From assembly GCA_003486645.1 (NCBI GenBank), contig DNGI01000071.1, forward strand, positions 1 through 22,166: 22,166 nucleotides of DNA. Direction: 5' to 3'. The DNA is from Cyanobacteria bacterium UBA11370 (GTDB lineage Bacteria > Cyanobacteriota > Cyanobacteriia > Cyanobacteriales > Coleofasciculaceae). The notes beneath the pieces were generated by a model. The model had not been told where the DNA came from. It made no database searches and saw nothing but the letters and a program-made list of their open reading frames with translations. The translations under genes were made by a program, and so were the position numbers. Below are positions 1 to 6,907 of this stretch, in pieces (position 1 is the stretch's first letter; each line of letters opens with the position of its first letter).

Positions 1-974
1 ACCAACAACCAACAACTAAAAAAATTCGATTTCAAATTGAGGATACTGGTGTGGGGATGAACCCTGAACAAATGGAGAAGATTTTTTTACCCTTTGAGCA
101 AGTGGGGAGTAGAAAACATCAAGTTGAAGGAACTGGACTCGGTTTAGCAATTAGCTCTAAAATTGTGGAAATGATGGGAAGTCGTATCCAGGTTAAAAGT
201 GAGCTAGGTAAAGGTAGCATTTTTTGGATGGATTTGGATTTACCTGAAGCCGCAGAATGGCAACAACTGACTACCGATACTGCTCAGGAAAAGATTGTGG
301 GTTATCAGGGTCAATTACGAATCGTTCTAATTGTTGATGATCGGTGGGAAAATCGCTCGGTTATTCTTAATTTACTTGAACCTTTGGGCTTTGAAGTGGT
401 AGAGGCAACCAACGGTCAGGAGGGTTTAGAGAAGGCGATCGCAATTCGACCTGATCTAATTATTACTGATTTATCAATGCCCGTCATGGATGGTTTTGAG
501 ATGATGCAATGTATTCGGCAGTCGCCTCAATTAGCCGATATGCTAATTGTAGTTTCGTCTGCTAGCGTATTTGATCTTGATCGACGCAAGAGCTTGGCGG
601 CTGGTGGGAATGATTTTCTACCTAAGCCCGTACAGGCGGATGAGTTACTGAATACATTACAAAAGCACTTAAACTTGAAATGGACATACGACGATTTTTC
701 ATCGGTTGGAGTTCAACCTTCAGCCGCAAGTACGACCTGCAACGGACTTACAACGAACAAGCATGAATGGATTGTACCTCCAGCAAAGGAACTGGATATC
801 CTGTGGGATTTGGTGATGAAAGGTCGTGTCAACAGCTTGTTAGAACGAATCGAGATTGTTGAAAAATTGGATGAAAAATTTATCCCCTTTGCTCAACAAC
901 TCCGCCAATTAGCCAAAAGCTTTCAACTCAAAAAAATCCGGGATATTATCAAAGAATATAAAAAAAATCCATAA
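1..974 (+). CDS. Hybrid histidine kinase, C-terminal part (ATPase domain plus receiver), 5' truncated by window edge
   Basis: The frame is open to the window edge (first whole codon at base 3), so the GTG at 51 is an internal valine and not a start. The visible protein begins just before the G1 box of a HATPase_c domain (IEDTGVGM, bases 36-62), followed by an F-box-like FLPFEQVG and the G2 box GTGLGL. A receiver domain follows (about 310-680) with acidic VDD, phospho-acceptor Asp in LIITDLSMP (codon 468-470) and the conserved Lys in LPKPV. A C-terminal helical tail of about 100 residues (ELDILWDL to KKNP) resembles the tail of many cyanobacterial hybrid kinases. The H-box and sensory part lie outside the window, so the signal cannot be named. 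Bases 3-17 encode QQPTT from a CAACAAC-type repeat. Confidence 0.9.
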   Translation, partial: QQPTTKKIRFQIEDTGVGMNPEQMEKIFLPFEQVGSRKHQVEGTGLGLAISSKIVEMMGSRIQVKSELGKGSIFWMDLDLPEAAEWQQLTTDTAQEKIVGYQGQLRIVLIVDDRWENRSVILNLLEPLGFEVVEATNGQEGLEKAIAIRPDLIITDLSMPVMDGFEMMQCIRQSPQLADMLIVVSSASVFDLDRRKSLAAGGNDFLPKPVQADELLNTLQKHLNLKWTYDDFSSVGVQPSAASTTCNGLTTNKHEWIVPPAKELDILWDLVMKGRVNSLLERIEIVEKLDEKFIPFAQQLRQLAKSFQLKKIRDIIKEYKKNP

Positions 975-1324
975 GATGTTATCCTTTGACTAGTGATAAG
1001 TTTAAGATGAATTTAATACTTGAAAGTCGAGCTGCCTTTGATAGAAGAGGATAGCCTGAAAGTCAATATCTTGTTAGTGGTTCCAGGAGATCAGGCGATC
1101 GGGACGATCTCAAGAAACTGATGGGGTTCTCAATTGCACCCCTGAAAATCTCTGTAAGGGCGTAGGGCGTAGGGTGCGCGGTGTAGCGGAGGTATGGCAA
1201 TTAACTGAAGATTAGTTTACAAGCTAATTTATAGAGCAGGGTACAAGAATTACCTTGTAGACGTTCAGAACTCCAATGCACCAAAATTTAGTTGGAGAGA
1301 CTCAATAGGGACAAGAGACAAACT
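975..1324. other. Intergenic region between two kinase genes
   Basis: 350 bp without a convincing gene. It holds a short tandem heptamer (GGGCGTA twice plus GGG, 1158-1174). Frame 1038-1121 reads EEDSLKVNILLV before diverging to a stop; this resembles the first beta strand of a receiver domain and may be a decayed fragment, but the match is short. No clear intrinsic terminator for the upstream kinase was seen. Confidence 0.5.
1158..1174. repeat. Short tandem heptamer GGGCGTA
   Basis: Two perfect copies of GGGCGTA (1158-1164, 1165-1171) followed by GGG. This is the STRR type of repeat common in cyanobacterial intergenic DNA. Confidence 0.7.
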
Positions 1325-2725
1325 ATGGATACCCAAGGGAAAGATTTTATTTTAATTGTCGATGATAGTGCCAATAACTTGGAATTGTTATCGGATACGT
1401 TAATTAACGCTGGATTTGAAGTTGCAGTAGCTATTGATGGTGAAACGGCTATTGAACAGATTGAATATGAACCCCCAGCACTAATTTTGTTGGATGTGAT
1501 GATGCCAGGAATTGATGGTTTTGAAACCTGCCGCCGCTTAAAAGCAAATCCTTCAACAAAAGACATTCCTATAATTTTTATGACGGCGCTTGCAGAAACT
1601 GTTCATAAAGTCAAAGGTCTAGATTTAGGAGCAGTAGATTATATTATCAAGCCATTTCAACAAGAAGAGGTTTTAGCACGGGTCAGGGTGCATTTGAAAT
1701 TACGAACCTTAACCAAGACTTTAGAAGAGCAAAATACACGACTTCTAGAAGAAATTGAACAGCGTACCGCCGCAGAAGCAGCATTGCAACAGCTAACTCA
1801 AGACTTAGAAAAACAAGTGGAGGAACGCACGGCTAAACTCGCCGAAGCGATGAAAAATTGGCAACAGGCTCAAACAATTTTAGTTCATAGTGAAAAAATG
1901 TCCAGCTTAGGGCAGATGATTACAGGAGTTGCCCATGAAATTAATAATCCGGTGAGTTCTATTCATGGCAATCTTAGTTGTGCTGGTGAATATATTGAGG
2001 ACCTGTTGGCATTGCTACAACTTTATAGCCAACACTACCCTAACCCCGTTCCGGAAATTCAGAATAAATCTCAGGATATTGATATTAATTTCCTGGCAAA
2101 AGACTTACCTGCGTTACTGAATTCAATGCAGTTGGGCACAGACCGAATTTGCGAAATTATCAATAGCTTACGAAACTTTTCTCGTGTTGATCCAGGGGCA
2201 ATGATGGTTGTTGATCTTCATCAGGGTTTAGATAGTACAATAATTCTGTTACAGCATCGACTCAAACAAACTGGGAAATCTTCAGGGATTCAAGTCTTTA
2301 AAAAATACGGCAAACTACCTCCAGTCGAATGCTATCCAGGACCACTTAATCAAGTCTTTATGAATATCCTTGCCAATGCGATTGATGCCTTAGAAGAGTC
2401 AGAATATAGGAACCAAAAAGTAGAAGCAATGAACGGAATTTCAGTTCGTTCCAATTCTCCTACTCCTACAATCTGCATTCACACAGAAGTGACAGATACA
2501 AATCATATTATGATCGGCATTCTGGATAATGGACCTGGGATGTCCGAGGAAGTACAGTCTAGATTATTTGAACCTTTCTTTACAACCAAACCCTTCGGAA
2601 AAGGTACAGGTTTGGGATTATCAATTAGCTACGAGATTGTGGTAGAAAAACACGGAGGAATGTTAAGTTGTATTTCAGCACCTGGAAAGGGAGCAGAGTT
2701 TATTATTGAAATTCCAATTCGCTAA
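1325..2725 (+). CDS. Receiver-histidine kinase (response regulator fused to a transmitter)
   Basis: A 466-residue soluble two-component protein. Receiver domain at 7-123: acidic D13/D14, phospho-acceptor D57 in LILLDVMMPGIDG, T87 and K109 in IIKPF. A coiled coil (about 127-188) leads to a HisKA domain with phospho-His H204 in SEKMSSLGQMITGVAHEINNP, then N box (NQVFMNILANAIDALEE), DNGPGM G1 box, FFTTKPF and GTGLGLSIS. It is therefore a kinase gated by an N-terminal receiver, likely a relay node driven by another kinase. The ATG at 1325 is preferred over TTG 1292: AGGGA and AAGAG lie just upstream and the receiver begins seven residues in. The transmitter is very like that of the LOV/GAF kinase at 4190-6499. 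Its partner kinase and output are unknown. Confidence 0.93.
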   Translation: MDTQGKDFILIVDDSANNLELLSDTLINAGFEVAVAIDGETAIEQIEYEPPALILLDVMMPGIDGFETCRRLKANPSTKDIPIIFMTALAETVHKVKGLDLGAVDYIIKPFQQEEVLARVRVHLKLRTLTKTLEEQNTRLLEEIEQRTAAEAALQQLTQDLEKQVEERTAKLAEAMKNWQQAQTILVHSEKMSSLGQMITGVAHEINNPVSSIHGNLSCAGEYIEDLLALLQLYSQHYPNPVPEIQNKSQDIDINFLAKDLPALLNSMQLGTDRICEIINSLRNFSRVDPGAMMVVDLHQGLDSTIILLQHRLKQTGKSSGIQVFKKYGKLPPVECYPGPLNQVFMNILANAIDALEESEYRNQKVEAMNGISVRSNSPTPTICIHTEVTDTNHIMIGILDNGPGMSEEVQSRLFEPFFTTKPFGKGTGLGLSISYEIVVEKHGGMLSCISAPGKGAEFIIEIPIR

Positions 2726-2780
2726 GGGTTGATTTGTGCAATAAATCTTCAGCCTCAAAAGCCTGATTAAATCTTATACT

Positions 2781-2815
2781 TAGATCCTCGACTTCTTATA
2801 AAAGTTGGGGATCTG
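2781..2815. repeat. REP-like palindromic hairpin
   Basis: GATCCTCGACTT (2783-2794) pairs with AAGTTGGGGATC (2802-2813) around a 7-nt loop, all 12 positions pairing if two G-U wobbles are allowed; one A-T and one T-G pair extend it outward. From general knowledge, similar GATCCCCGACTT palindromes recur in cyanobacterial genomes. No T-run follows on +, so it is not a standard intrinsic terminator, although it could protect the 3' end of the upstream kinase mRNA. Confidence 0.6.
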
Positions 2816-2880
2816 CAAATCCAGATATAGTTATTCGTAAAGGGAGTGTAGATCGGACTGTATCGGAGACAGCTAATGAG

Positions 2881-2894
2881 CAATGACCAATGAC
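2881..2894. repeat. Short tandem heptamer CAATGAC
   Basis: Two perfect adjacent copies of CAATGAC (2881-2887, 2888-2894), with partial copies on both sides. Confidence 0.6.
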
Positions 2895-3025
2895 CAAGTT
2901 GAATTACTTTTGTGCTGTACCCGTACCCGTATAAACAAGGATTATCATCTCTGGCTGTGGAACGTTATAAAAAGCTAAACTGATAAAATAGTGAGTTGAT
3001 CCGTTGTCATTCGGAACGTTGTTTC

Positions 3026-3046
3026 CCACTCTCCACTCTCCACTTT
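3026..3046. repeat. Short tandem heptamer CCACTCT
   Basis: Three tandem heptamers (CCACTCT, CCACTCT, CCACTTT) in the trmB leader, ending a few bases before the ribosome binding site. Their position argues that translation starts downstream at 3064 and not at 3004. Confidence 0.7.
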
Positions 3047-3063
3047 CATTTGAGGTTAAAAAA

Positions 3064-3726
3064 TTGCCACGAGTCCGCGTGCGTCAACACGTTAATCCCC
3101 TGAGTCAGAAATATTTAACCCCTCTCACTCCCCCCAACTGGGATAAAATTTACACTCAACCTACTCAACCCTTGCATTTAGATATTGGCTGTGCTAGAGG
3201 TGAGTTTATATTAAGAATGGCAACTCTAAAACCCGACTGGAATTTTCTAGGTTTAGAAATTCGAGAACCCTTAGTTCAACAAGCCAATGCTTTAGTTTCT
3301 GAGTTGAAATTGAGCAATCTTCACTATATATTTTGCAACGTCAATAACTCTTTACCACCCCTTTTAAATTATTTTCCCAAAGGAACATTACAGCGCGTTA
3401 CTATTCAATTTCCCGATCCTTGGTTCAAAAAACGCCAAGCCAAACGTCGCTTAGTACAACCCAAATTAGTGAACGATCTAGCAACTTATTTAGCTATTGG
3501 CGGATATGTTTTCCTTCAGTCTGATATTGAAATAGTCGCTAAGGAAATGTGCGATCGCTTTAACGAACATCCCGCTTTCAACAGGCAAGGTACTGATTGG
3601 TTAACCACTAACCCACTACCTGTTCCTACTGAACGCGAAACCTACACAATCTCTCGTGATGAACCTGTTTATCGTGCTTTGTTTGTACGGATTGAGAGGG
3701 AGTGGGGGAAGTTGGAGTGTAATTGA
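3064..3726 (+). CDS. trmB: tRNA (guanine-N7-)-methyltransferase TrmB
   Basis: Cytoplasmic SAM-dependent enzyme that methylates N7 of G46 in the variable loop of tRNAs. The 220-residue product starts MPRVRVRQHVNPLSQKY, the usual cyanobacterial TrmB N-terminus. It carries the SAM loop DIGCARGEF (residues 40-48), the acidic LGLEIREP strand, and the signature FPDPWFKKRQAKRR from residue 116, followed by a C-terminal LQSDIE strand and a TERE/YR motif. The TTG start at 3064 is chosen because GAGG (3052-3055) sits 8 nt upstream. An in-frame TTG at 3004 would add 20 residues encoded largely by a heptamer repeat. Standalone gene, with a full set of family motifs. Confidence 0.95.
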   Translation: MPRVRVRQHVNPLSQKYLTPLTPPNWDKIYTQPTQPLHLDIGCARGEFILRMATLKPDWNFLGLEIREPLVQQANALVSELKLSNLHYIFCNVNNSLPPLLNYFPKGTLQRVTIQFPDPWFKKRQAKRRLVQPKLVNDLATYLAIGGYVFLQSDIEIVAKEMCDRFNEHPAFNRQGTDWLTTNPLPVPTERETYTISRDEPVYRALFVRIEREWGKLECN

Positions 3727-3863
3727 CACTCTCTGGTCTCGCATACGCGGAGATTCTTGATTCAACGAGTCCACTTGCTTAAGATTCCGATGCGTTCTCT
3801 TAAGTAACAGAGTTTTCAGCATTTTTCTGATCACGTTATTCAATGTAAAGATAGTTTAAGCGG

Positions 3864-3884
3864 CAATATCTGAATATATGTTCA
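3864..3884 (+). promoter_or_regulatory. Predicted SmtB-type operator 1
   Basis: Reads CAATATCTGA, a 5-bp core, then TGTTCA. The inner dyad TGAATA-TA-TGTTCA fits the imperfect 12-2-12 pattern of ArsR/SmtB sites. It is matched by an inverted second copy at 3905-3925, and both lie in the metallothionein leader. The operator role is inferred from the family and not shown by the sequence alone. Confidence 0.65.
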
Positions 3885-3904
3885 TAGGTTAAACTAGAAA
3901 AAGC

Positions 3905-3925
3905 TGAACAAGCGCTCAGATATTG
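3905..3925 (-). promoter_or_regulatory. Predicted SmtB-type operator 2
   Basis: Reads TGAACA-N5-TCAGATATTG on +, the exact reverse complement of operator 1 in both flanks (16 of 21 positions), differing only in the 5-bp core. As recalled, TGAACA-N5-TCAGATATT also matches the SmtB site upstream of Synechococcus smtA. It starts 48 bp before the metallothionein ATG, a position suited to zinc-relieved repression. Confidence 0.7.
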
Positions 3926-3952
3926 AGAAAAACCTGATCAAATGGGAGAGTA

Positions 3953-4123
3953 ATGATGACTACCGTCACTGATATGAAATGCGCCTGTGAATCCTGTTTG
4001 TGTATTGTAAGTACCGATTCAGCCGTGCAAAAAGAGGGTAAATACTACTGTAGCCAAGCCTGCGCCGATAGTCATCCTGATGGACAAGGCTGCGGACATA
4101 AGGGTTGTGAATGCCATGCTTAA
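3953..4123 (+). CDS. smtA: SmtA-type bacterial metallothionein
   Basis: A 56-residue cytosolic zinc/cadmium-binding protein. It has nine cysteines in the SmtA layout: C10, C12, C15, C17 (KCACESCLC), C33 and C37 (YYCSQACA), C47, C52, C54 (GCGHKGCECH), plus H41, H49 and H55 as possible extra ligands. Synechococcus SmtA is also 56 residues with nine cysteines in this order. GGAG (3945-3948) lies upstream of two adjacent ATGs (3953, 3956); spacing of 7 nt favours the second, which would give 55 residues. Two inverted SmtB-like sites lie in the leader, so zinc induction is likely. Unlike the classic smtA/smtB pair, no divergent smtB is present within this window. Confidence 0.95.
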   Translation: MMTTVTDMKCACESCLCIVSTDSAVQKEGKYYCSQACADSHPDGQGCGHKGCECHA

Positions 4124-4189
4124 ATAAGAGAGAATGGGGAATAAGGAACAGTAAGGATTATCGTTAGATAGCCATACTCTAATCACTTT

Positions 4190-6499
4190 TTAATGAAGTA
4201 ATAAGAGGGGAATTTCGATCACAAACTCTGTTCCTTCCCCAGGTTCTGAATAGAAATACAGCTTACCCCCATGTTTTTCGACAACAATTTGGTAGCTGAT
4301 AGATAACCCTAAACCCGTCCCCTTGCCTACAGGTTTCGTGGTAAAGAAGGGGTCAAAAATTCGCTCTTTGGACTGCGGTAAAATTCCAGAACCATTGTCA
4401 GCAATGCGGATAATAATTGAATTTTGGTCAGAAACTTCGGTACGAATCTGAATATAAGGTAATTCACAAGCTCTCTTGCCAGCCGCCTCTTGCTTCAAGA
4501 CTCTTGTATTCTCCAACACATCAATCGCATTATTTAGAATATGCATAAAGACTTGATTGAGCTGTCCTGGGTAACATTGCACAAGGGGGAGATTCCCGTA
4601 GTTTTTAATGAGCTGAATCGTCGATGTTTCCGACTTTAATCGGTGCTGCAAAATCACCAAACTATTTTCAATTCCCTCATGAATATCCACAAGCTTGTAC
4701 TCCGCTTCATCAAGCCGAGAGAAATTTTTTAAGCTTTGAACAATGGCTTTGATGCGGTTAACTCCACTATTGATGGAAGCGAGTAATTTTGGATAATCAT
4801 CCTGAAGGAAGTCGAGGTCAATCGCTTCGATTAAGTCTGTAATTTCCGATACAGGTTGGGGATAGTACTGGCTATAAAGTTGCACCAATTTCAGGAGATC
4901 GCGCGTATATTCATCCGCATGGTTAAGATTACCAGAAATAAAGGTGACAGGATTATTAATTTCATGGGCAATACCGGCAACAAGTTGACCCAAACTCGAC
5001 ATTTTTTCGCTTTGAATAAGTTGAATTTGTGCTTGTTTGAGTTCACACAGGGTATGTTCGAGTTGAATGGTTTGCTCTTTCAGGTTTGCTTCTGACTTTC
5101 GCAGTGCTGTTTCAGCCGCTTTGCGATCTCTGAGTTCATCAGCGAGTTGTTCAAAGAGTGCAGCTTGTTGAATAGCCACACTCAATTGCACGCTTAACTG
5201 TCTCAAACATTCGATTTCTTCATCCTGCCATTTCCGCGTTCCAGAGCATTGATGAGCAATTAATAATCCCCAAAGGTTATCGCCTTGTAAAATAGGAACG
5301 ACGAGGTTAGCACGGACTTGAAACTGCTCCAACAATTGAATATGACAGGGGGTTAAATTAGCATTATAAATATCTTGAACGGCTTGAATTCGACCTTGTT
5401 GATAGAGAGGGGCTTTCGTTTTTTGAAAACAATTGTCCTGAATCAGTACCTCCAAAGCAGGAGTCCATCCCTCCCCGACTGACTCAACAATAATCGTTCC
5501 CGTCCAATCGGAGTTAAAACGATAGATAACCGTGCGATCGCAAGCTAGAAAATACCGCACTTCTACAACCGCTGTGTTGAGAACTTCATCCAGATTCAAC
5601 GATTGCCGGATGCGCTGATTCATCCCACTCACAAGCTGCTCTCTAGCCGCTTTTTGCTTTAATCTTGCTTCAGTCTGCTTACCTTCAGTAATGTCCCGAA
5701 ATGACCAGATTCTACCGTAGTAATCACCATTTGGGGATCGCACGGGAGCCGAGTAGCGATCAAAAATTCGTCCATTGTTAAGCTGAATTTCATCGCGGCT
5801 AATCAGAGTGGGATGCTCATCCAGATACTCAATTTGACTAAAAACTTTTAGGGGTTCAGCAATTAAGGGGAGTATAAAACTGAACAGTGTTTCCTGATCA
5901 GCCGATTCCATCATCTTCTCCGGAATTTGCCACATTTCGCAAAATTGATGATTGTAACTGGCGATCGCTCCATTTTCATCAATCACAATCACACCATCGG
6001 GATTCGCCTCTTGTTGTGCTTTTAATAACGCGTTACTTCGTTGCAATTCTTCTTGAGTTTGTTGACGCGGTGTAATATCCGTTTGGACACCTACAAAATG
6101 GGTTAGACCACCCGTTGTATCTCGAATCGGTGAAATCGTTAGCTTATTCCAAAACGAGATGCCATCTTTGCGGTAATTTTTAATAACCACGCTGACTTCT
6201 TTTTCAGCTTCTAGGGATTGACGGATTTGCTCAATTGTTTTTGGATCAGTATCCAAACCTTGTAAAAATCGGCAGTTACGCCCAATTACTTCTTTTCGGG
6301 AATAGCCTGTGATTTTTTCAAAGGCTGGATTGCAATAAATGATTGGATGATGCGCTTGACGAGCATCCGTAATGATAATGCCACAGCTTGCGGCTGCTAG
6401 GGCACGTTCATAGAGCCAATCTGGATCTATGCCTAAGTGTTCATGGGCTTGAGCGAAGAAGCCGCTACGATTAGTTTGCTGATTTAGCCTTGACTTCAT
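4190..6499 (-). CDS. Predicted dual photosensory histidine kinase: LOV-PAS-cyanobacteriochrome GAF-HisKA-HATPase
   Basis: A 769-residue soluble sensor kinase. Residues about 35-142 form a canonical LOV domain: GRNCRFLQG with adduct Cys C76, NYRKDG (N108), FWN (N118) and GVQTD (Q139), with the same spacing as known flavin-binding LOV domains. A second PAS follows (about 160-272). The GAF domain (about 285-450) has ACDRTVIYRF, a DXCF motif (D355-N-C357-F) and a CH pair (C385-H386) 28 residues later in LTPCHIQLLEQFQVRANLVVPI-like context, as in DXCF-type cyanobacteriochromes. A coiled coil leads to HisKA (H512 in GIAHEINNP), N box, DNGSG and GTGLGLSIS. No receiver or output domain and no membrane helix were seen, so phosphate must pass to a separate regulator. 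The transmitter is close to that of the gene at 1325-2725. Chromophore binding is inferred from motifs. Confidence 0.92.
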   Translation of the reverse strand: MKSRLNQQTNRSGFFAQAHEHLGIDPDWLYERALAAASCGIIITDARQAHHPIIYCNPAFEKITGYSRKEVIGRNCRFLQGLDTDPKTIEQIRQSLEAEKEVSVVIKNYRKDGISFWNKLTISPIRDTTGGLTHFVGVQTDITPRQQTQEELQRSNALLKAQQEANPDGVIVIDENGAIASYNHQFCEMWQIPEKMMESADQETLFSFILPLIAEPLKVFSQIEYLDEHPTLISRDEIQLNNGRIFDRYSAPVRSPNGDYYGRIWSFRDITEGKQTEARLKQKAAREQLVSGMNQRIRQSLNLDEVLNTAVVEVRYFLACDRTVIYRFNSDWTGTIIVESVGEGWTPALEVLIQDNCFQKTKAPLYQQGRIQAVQDIYNANLTPCHIQLLEQFQVRANLVVPILQGDNLWGLLIAHQCSGTRKWQDEEIECLRQLSVQLSVAIQQAALFEQLADELRDRKAAETALRKSEANLKEQTIQLEHTLCELKQAQIQLIQSEKMSSLGQLVAGIAHEINNPVTFISGNLNHADEYTRDLLKLVQLYSQYYPQPVSEITDLIEAIDLDFLQDDYPKLLASINSGVNRIKAIVQSLKNFSRLDEAEYKLVDIHEGIENSLVILQHRLKSETSTIQLIKNYGNLPLVQCYPGQLNQVFMHILNNAIDVLENTRVLKQEAAGKRACELPYIQIRTEVSDQNSIIIRIADNGSGILPQSKERIFDPFFTTKPVGKGTGLGLSISYQIVVEKHGGKLYFYSEPGEGTEFVIEIPLLLLH

Positions 6500-6560
6500 G
6501 GAAGTAAATAAGCTAATAAAACTGAACTCACCTCTTTCATCAATGTTAAAAAAAATAAAG

Positions 6561-6637
6561 CTTGTTTAAATACTCCTAAAGGTTGAAGACAGGGCATTGA
6601 CACCGAAAAACTTAGTTAAAGACTCCCAAAGATTCAA
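6561..6637. repeat. Imperfect 27-bp direct repeat, 50-bp period
   Basis: 6561-6587 and 6611-6637 share CTT-N2-TTAAA-N-ACTCC-N-AAAG-N-TT-N-AA, 21 of 27 identical. The spacing is close to five helical turns, upstream of the photosensory kinase start (6499). A paired regulator-binding site is possible but not shown. Confidence 0.45.
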
Positions 6638-6822
6638 CAACCACGGAGAAGTCACACCCATTATCAAGAGAAAACTCAGGAGTCAGAAGCGGAAACTCTT
6701 TGACCTAAATTTAACTATGAAATAACACGATAATTCTATTTCAGAACGGATTTAGACGGGTTATAATTTCATCCTGAATCCTGAATTGGTGTTCAAGTCC
6801 CGTTGGGAGTTGCTCACAAAAT

Positions 6823-6844
6823 CCAACAACAAACAACAAACAAC
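6823..6844 (+). repeat. CAACAAA-type heptamer repeat in gene leader
   Basis: About three A/C-rich units (CCAACAA, CAAACAA, CAAACAAC) end 63 bp before the ATG at 6908, with the A/C-rich strand in the sense orientation. Confidence 0.7.
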
Positions 6845-6907
6845 TCTATATCTTATACCTTAAAAATCAATTACGATAACTATAGTCCCTTGACTCTGAT
6901 ATTTCCA

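Larger units (their letters stand above)
2726..3063. other. Intergenic region with palindromic and short tandem repeats
   Basis: About 340 bp without a gene. It contains a long imperfect palindrome (2781-2815), a double CAATGAC heptamer (2881-2894) and a triple CCACTCT-type heptamer (3026-3046) directly before the trmB ribosome binding site. No RNA gene was recognised. Confidence 0.6.
6500..6907. other. Divergent intergenic region between kinase and Ig-like protein gene
   Basis: About 400 bp that must hold the promoter of the - strand kinase and of the + strand gene at 6908. It contains a 27-bp imperfect direct repeat (6561-6587 and 6611-6637, 21 of 27 identical, exactly 50 bp apart), a small palindrome ACTCAGGAGT (6674-6683) and a CAACAAA-type repeat (6823-6844). 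No RNA gene was recognised. Confidence 0.6.

Noticed and set aside
2781..2815. Intrinsic terminator after the receiver-kinase gene
   Set aside because: The stem is long but no T-run follows on the + strand; kept as a REP-like repeat.
3004..3063. Upstream TTG start for trmB
   Set aside because: The 20 extra residues are encoded by a CCACTCT tandem repeat, while 3064 has a well-placed GAGG and gives the usual TrmB N-terminus.
3616..3843. Divergent smtB in front of smtA
   Set aside because: The only - strand frame there overlaps trmB and has no ArsR/SmtB helix-turn-helix or metal-site residues.
6803..6907. Longer start for the Ig-like protein
   Set aside because: The extra N-terminus (QQQTTNN) is a translated CAAC repeat and would put 50 polar residues before the membrane segment.
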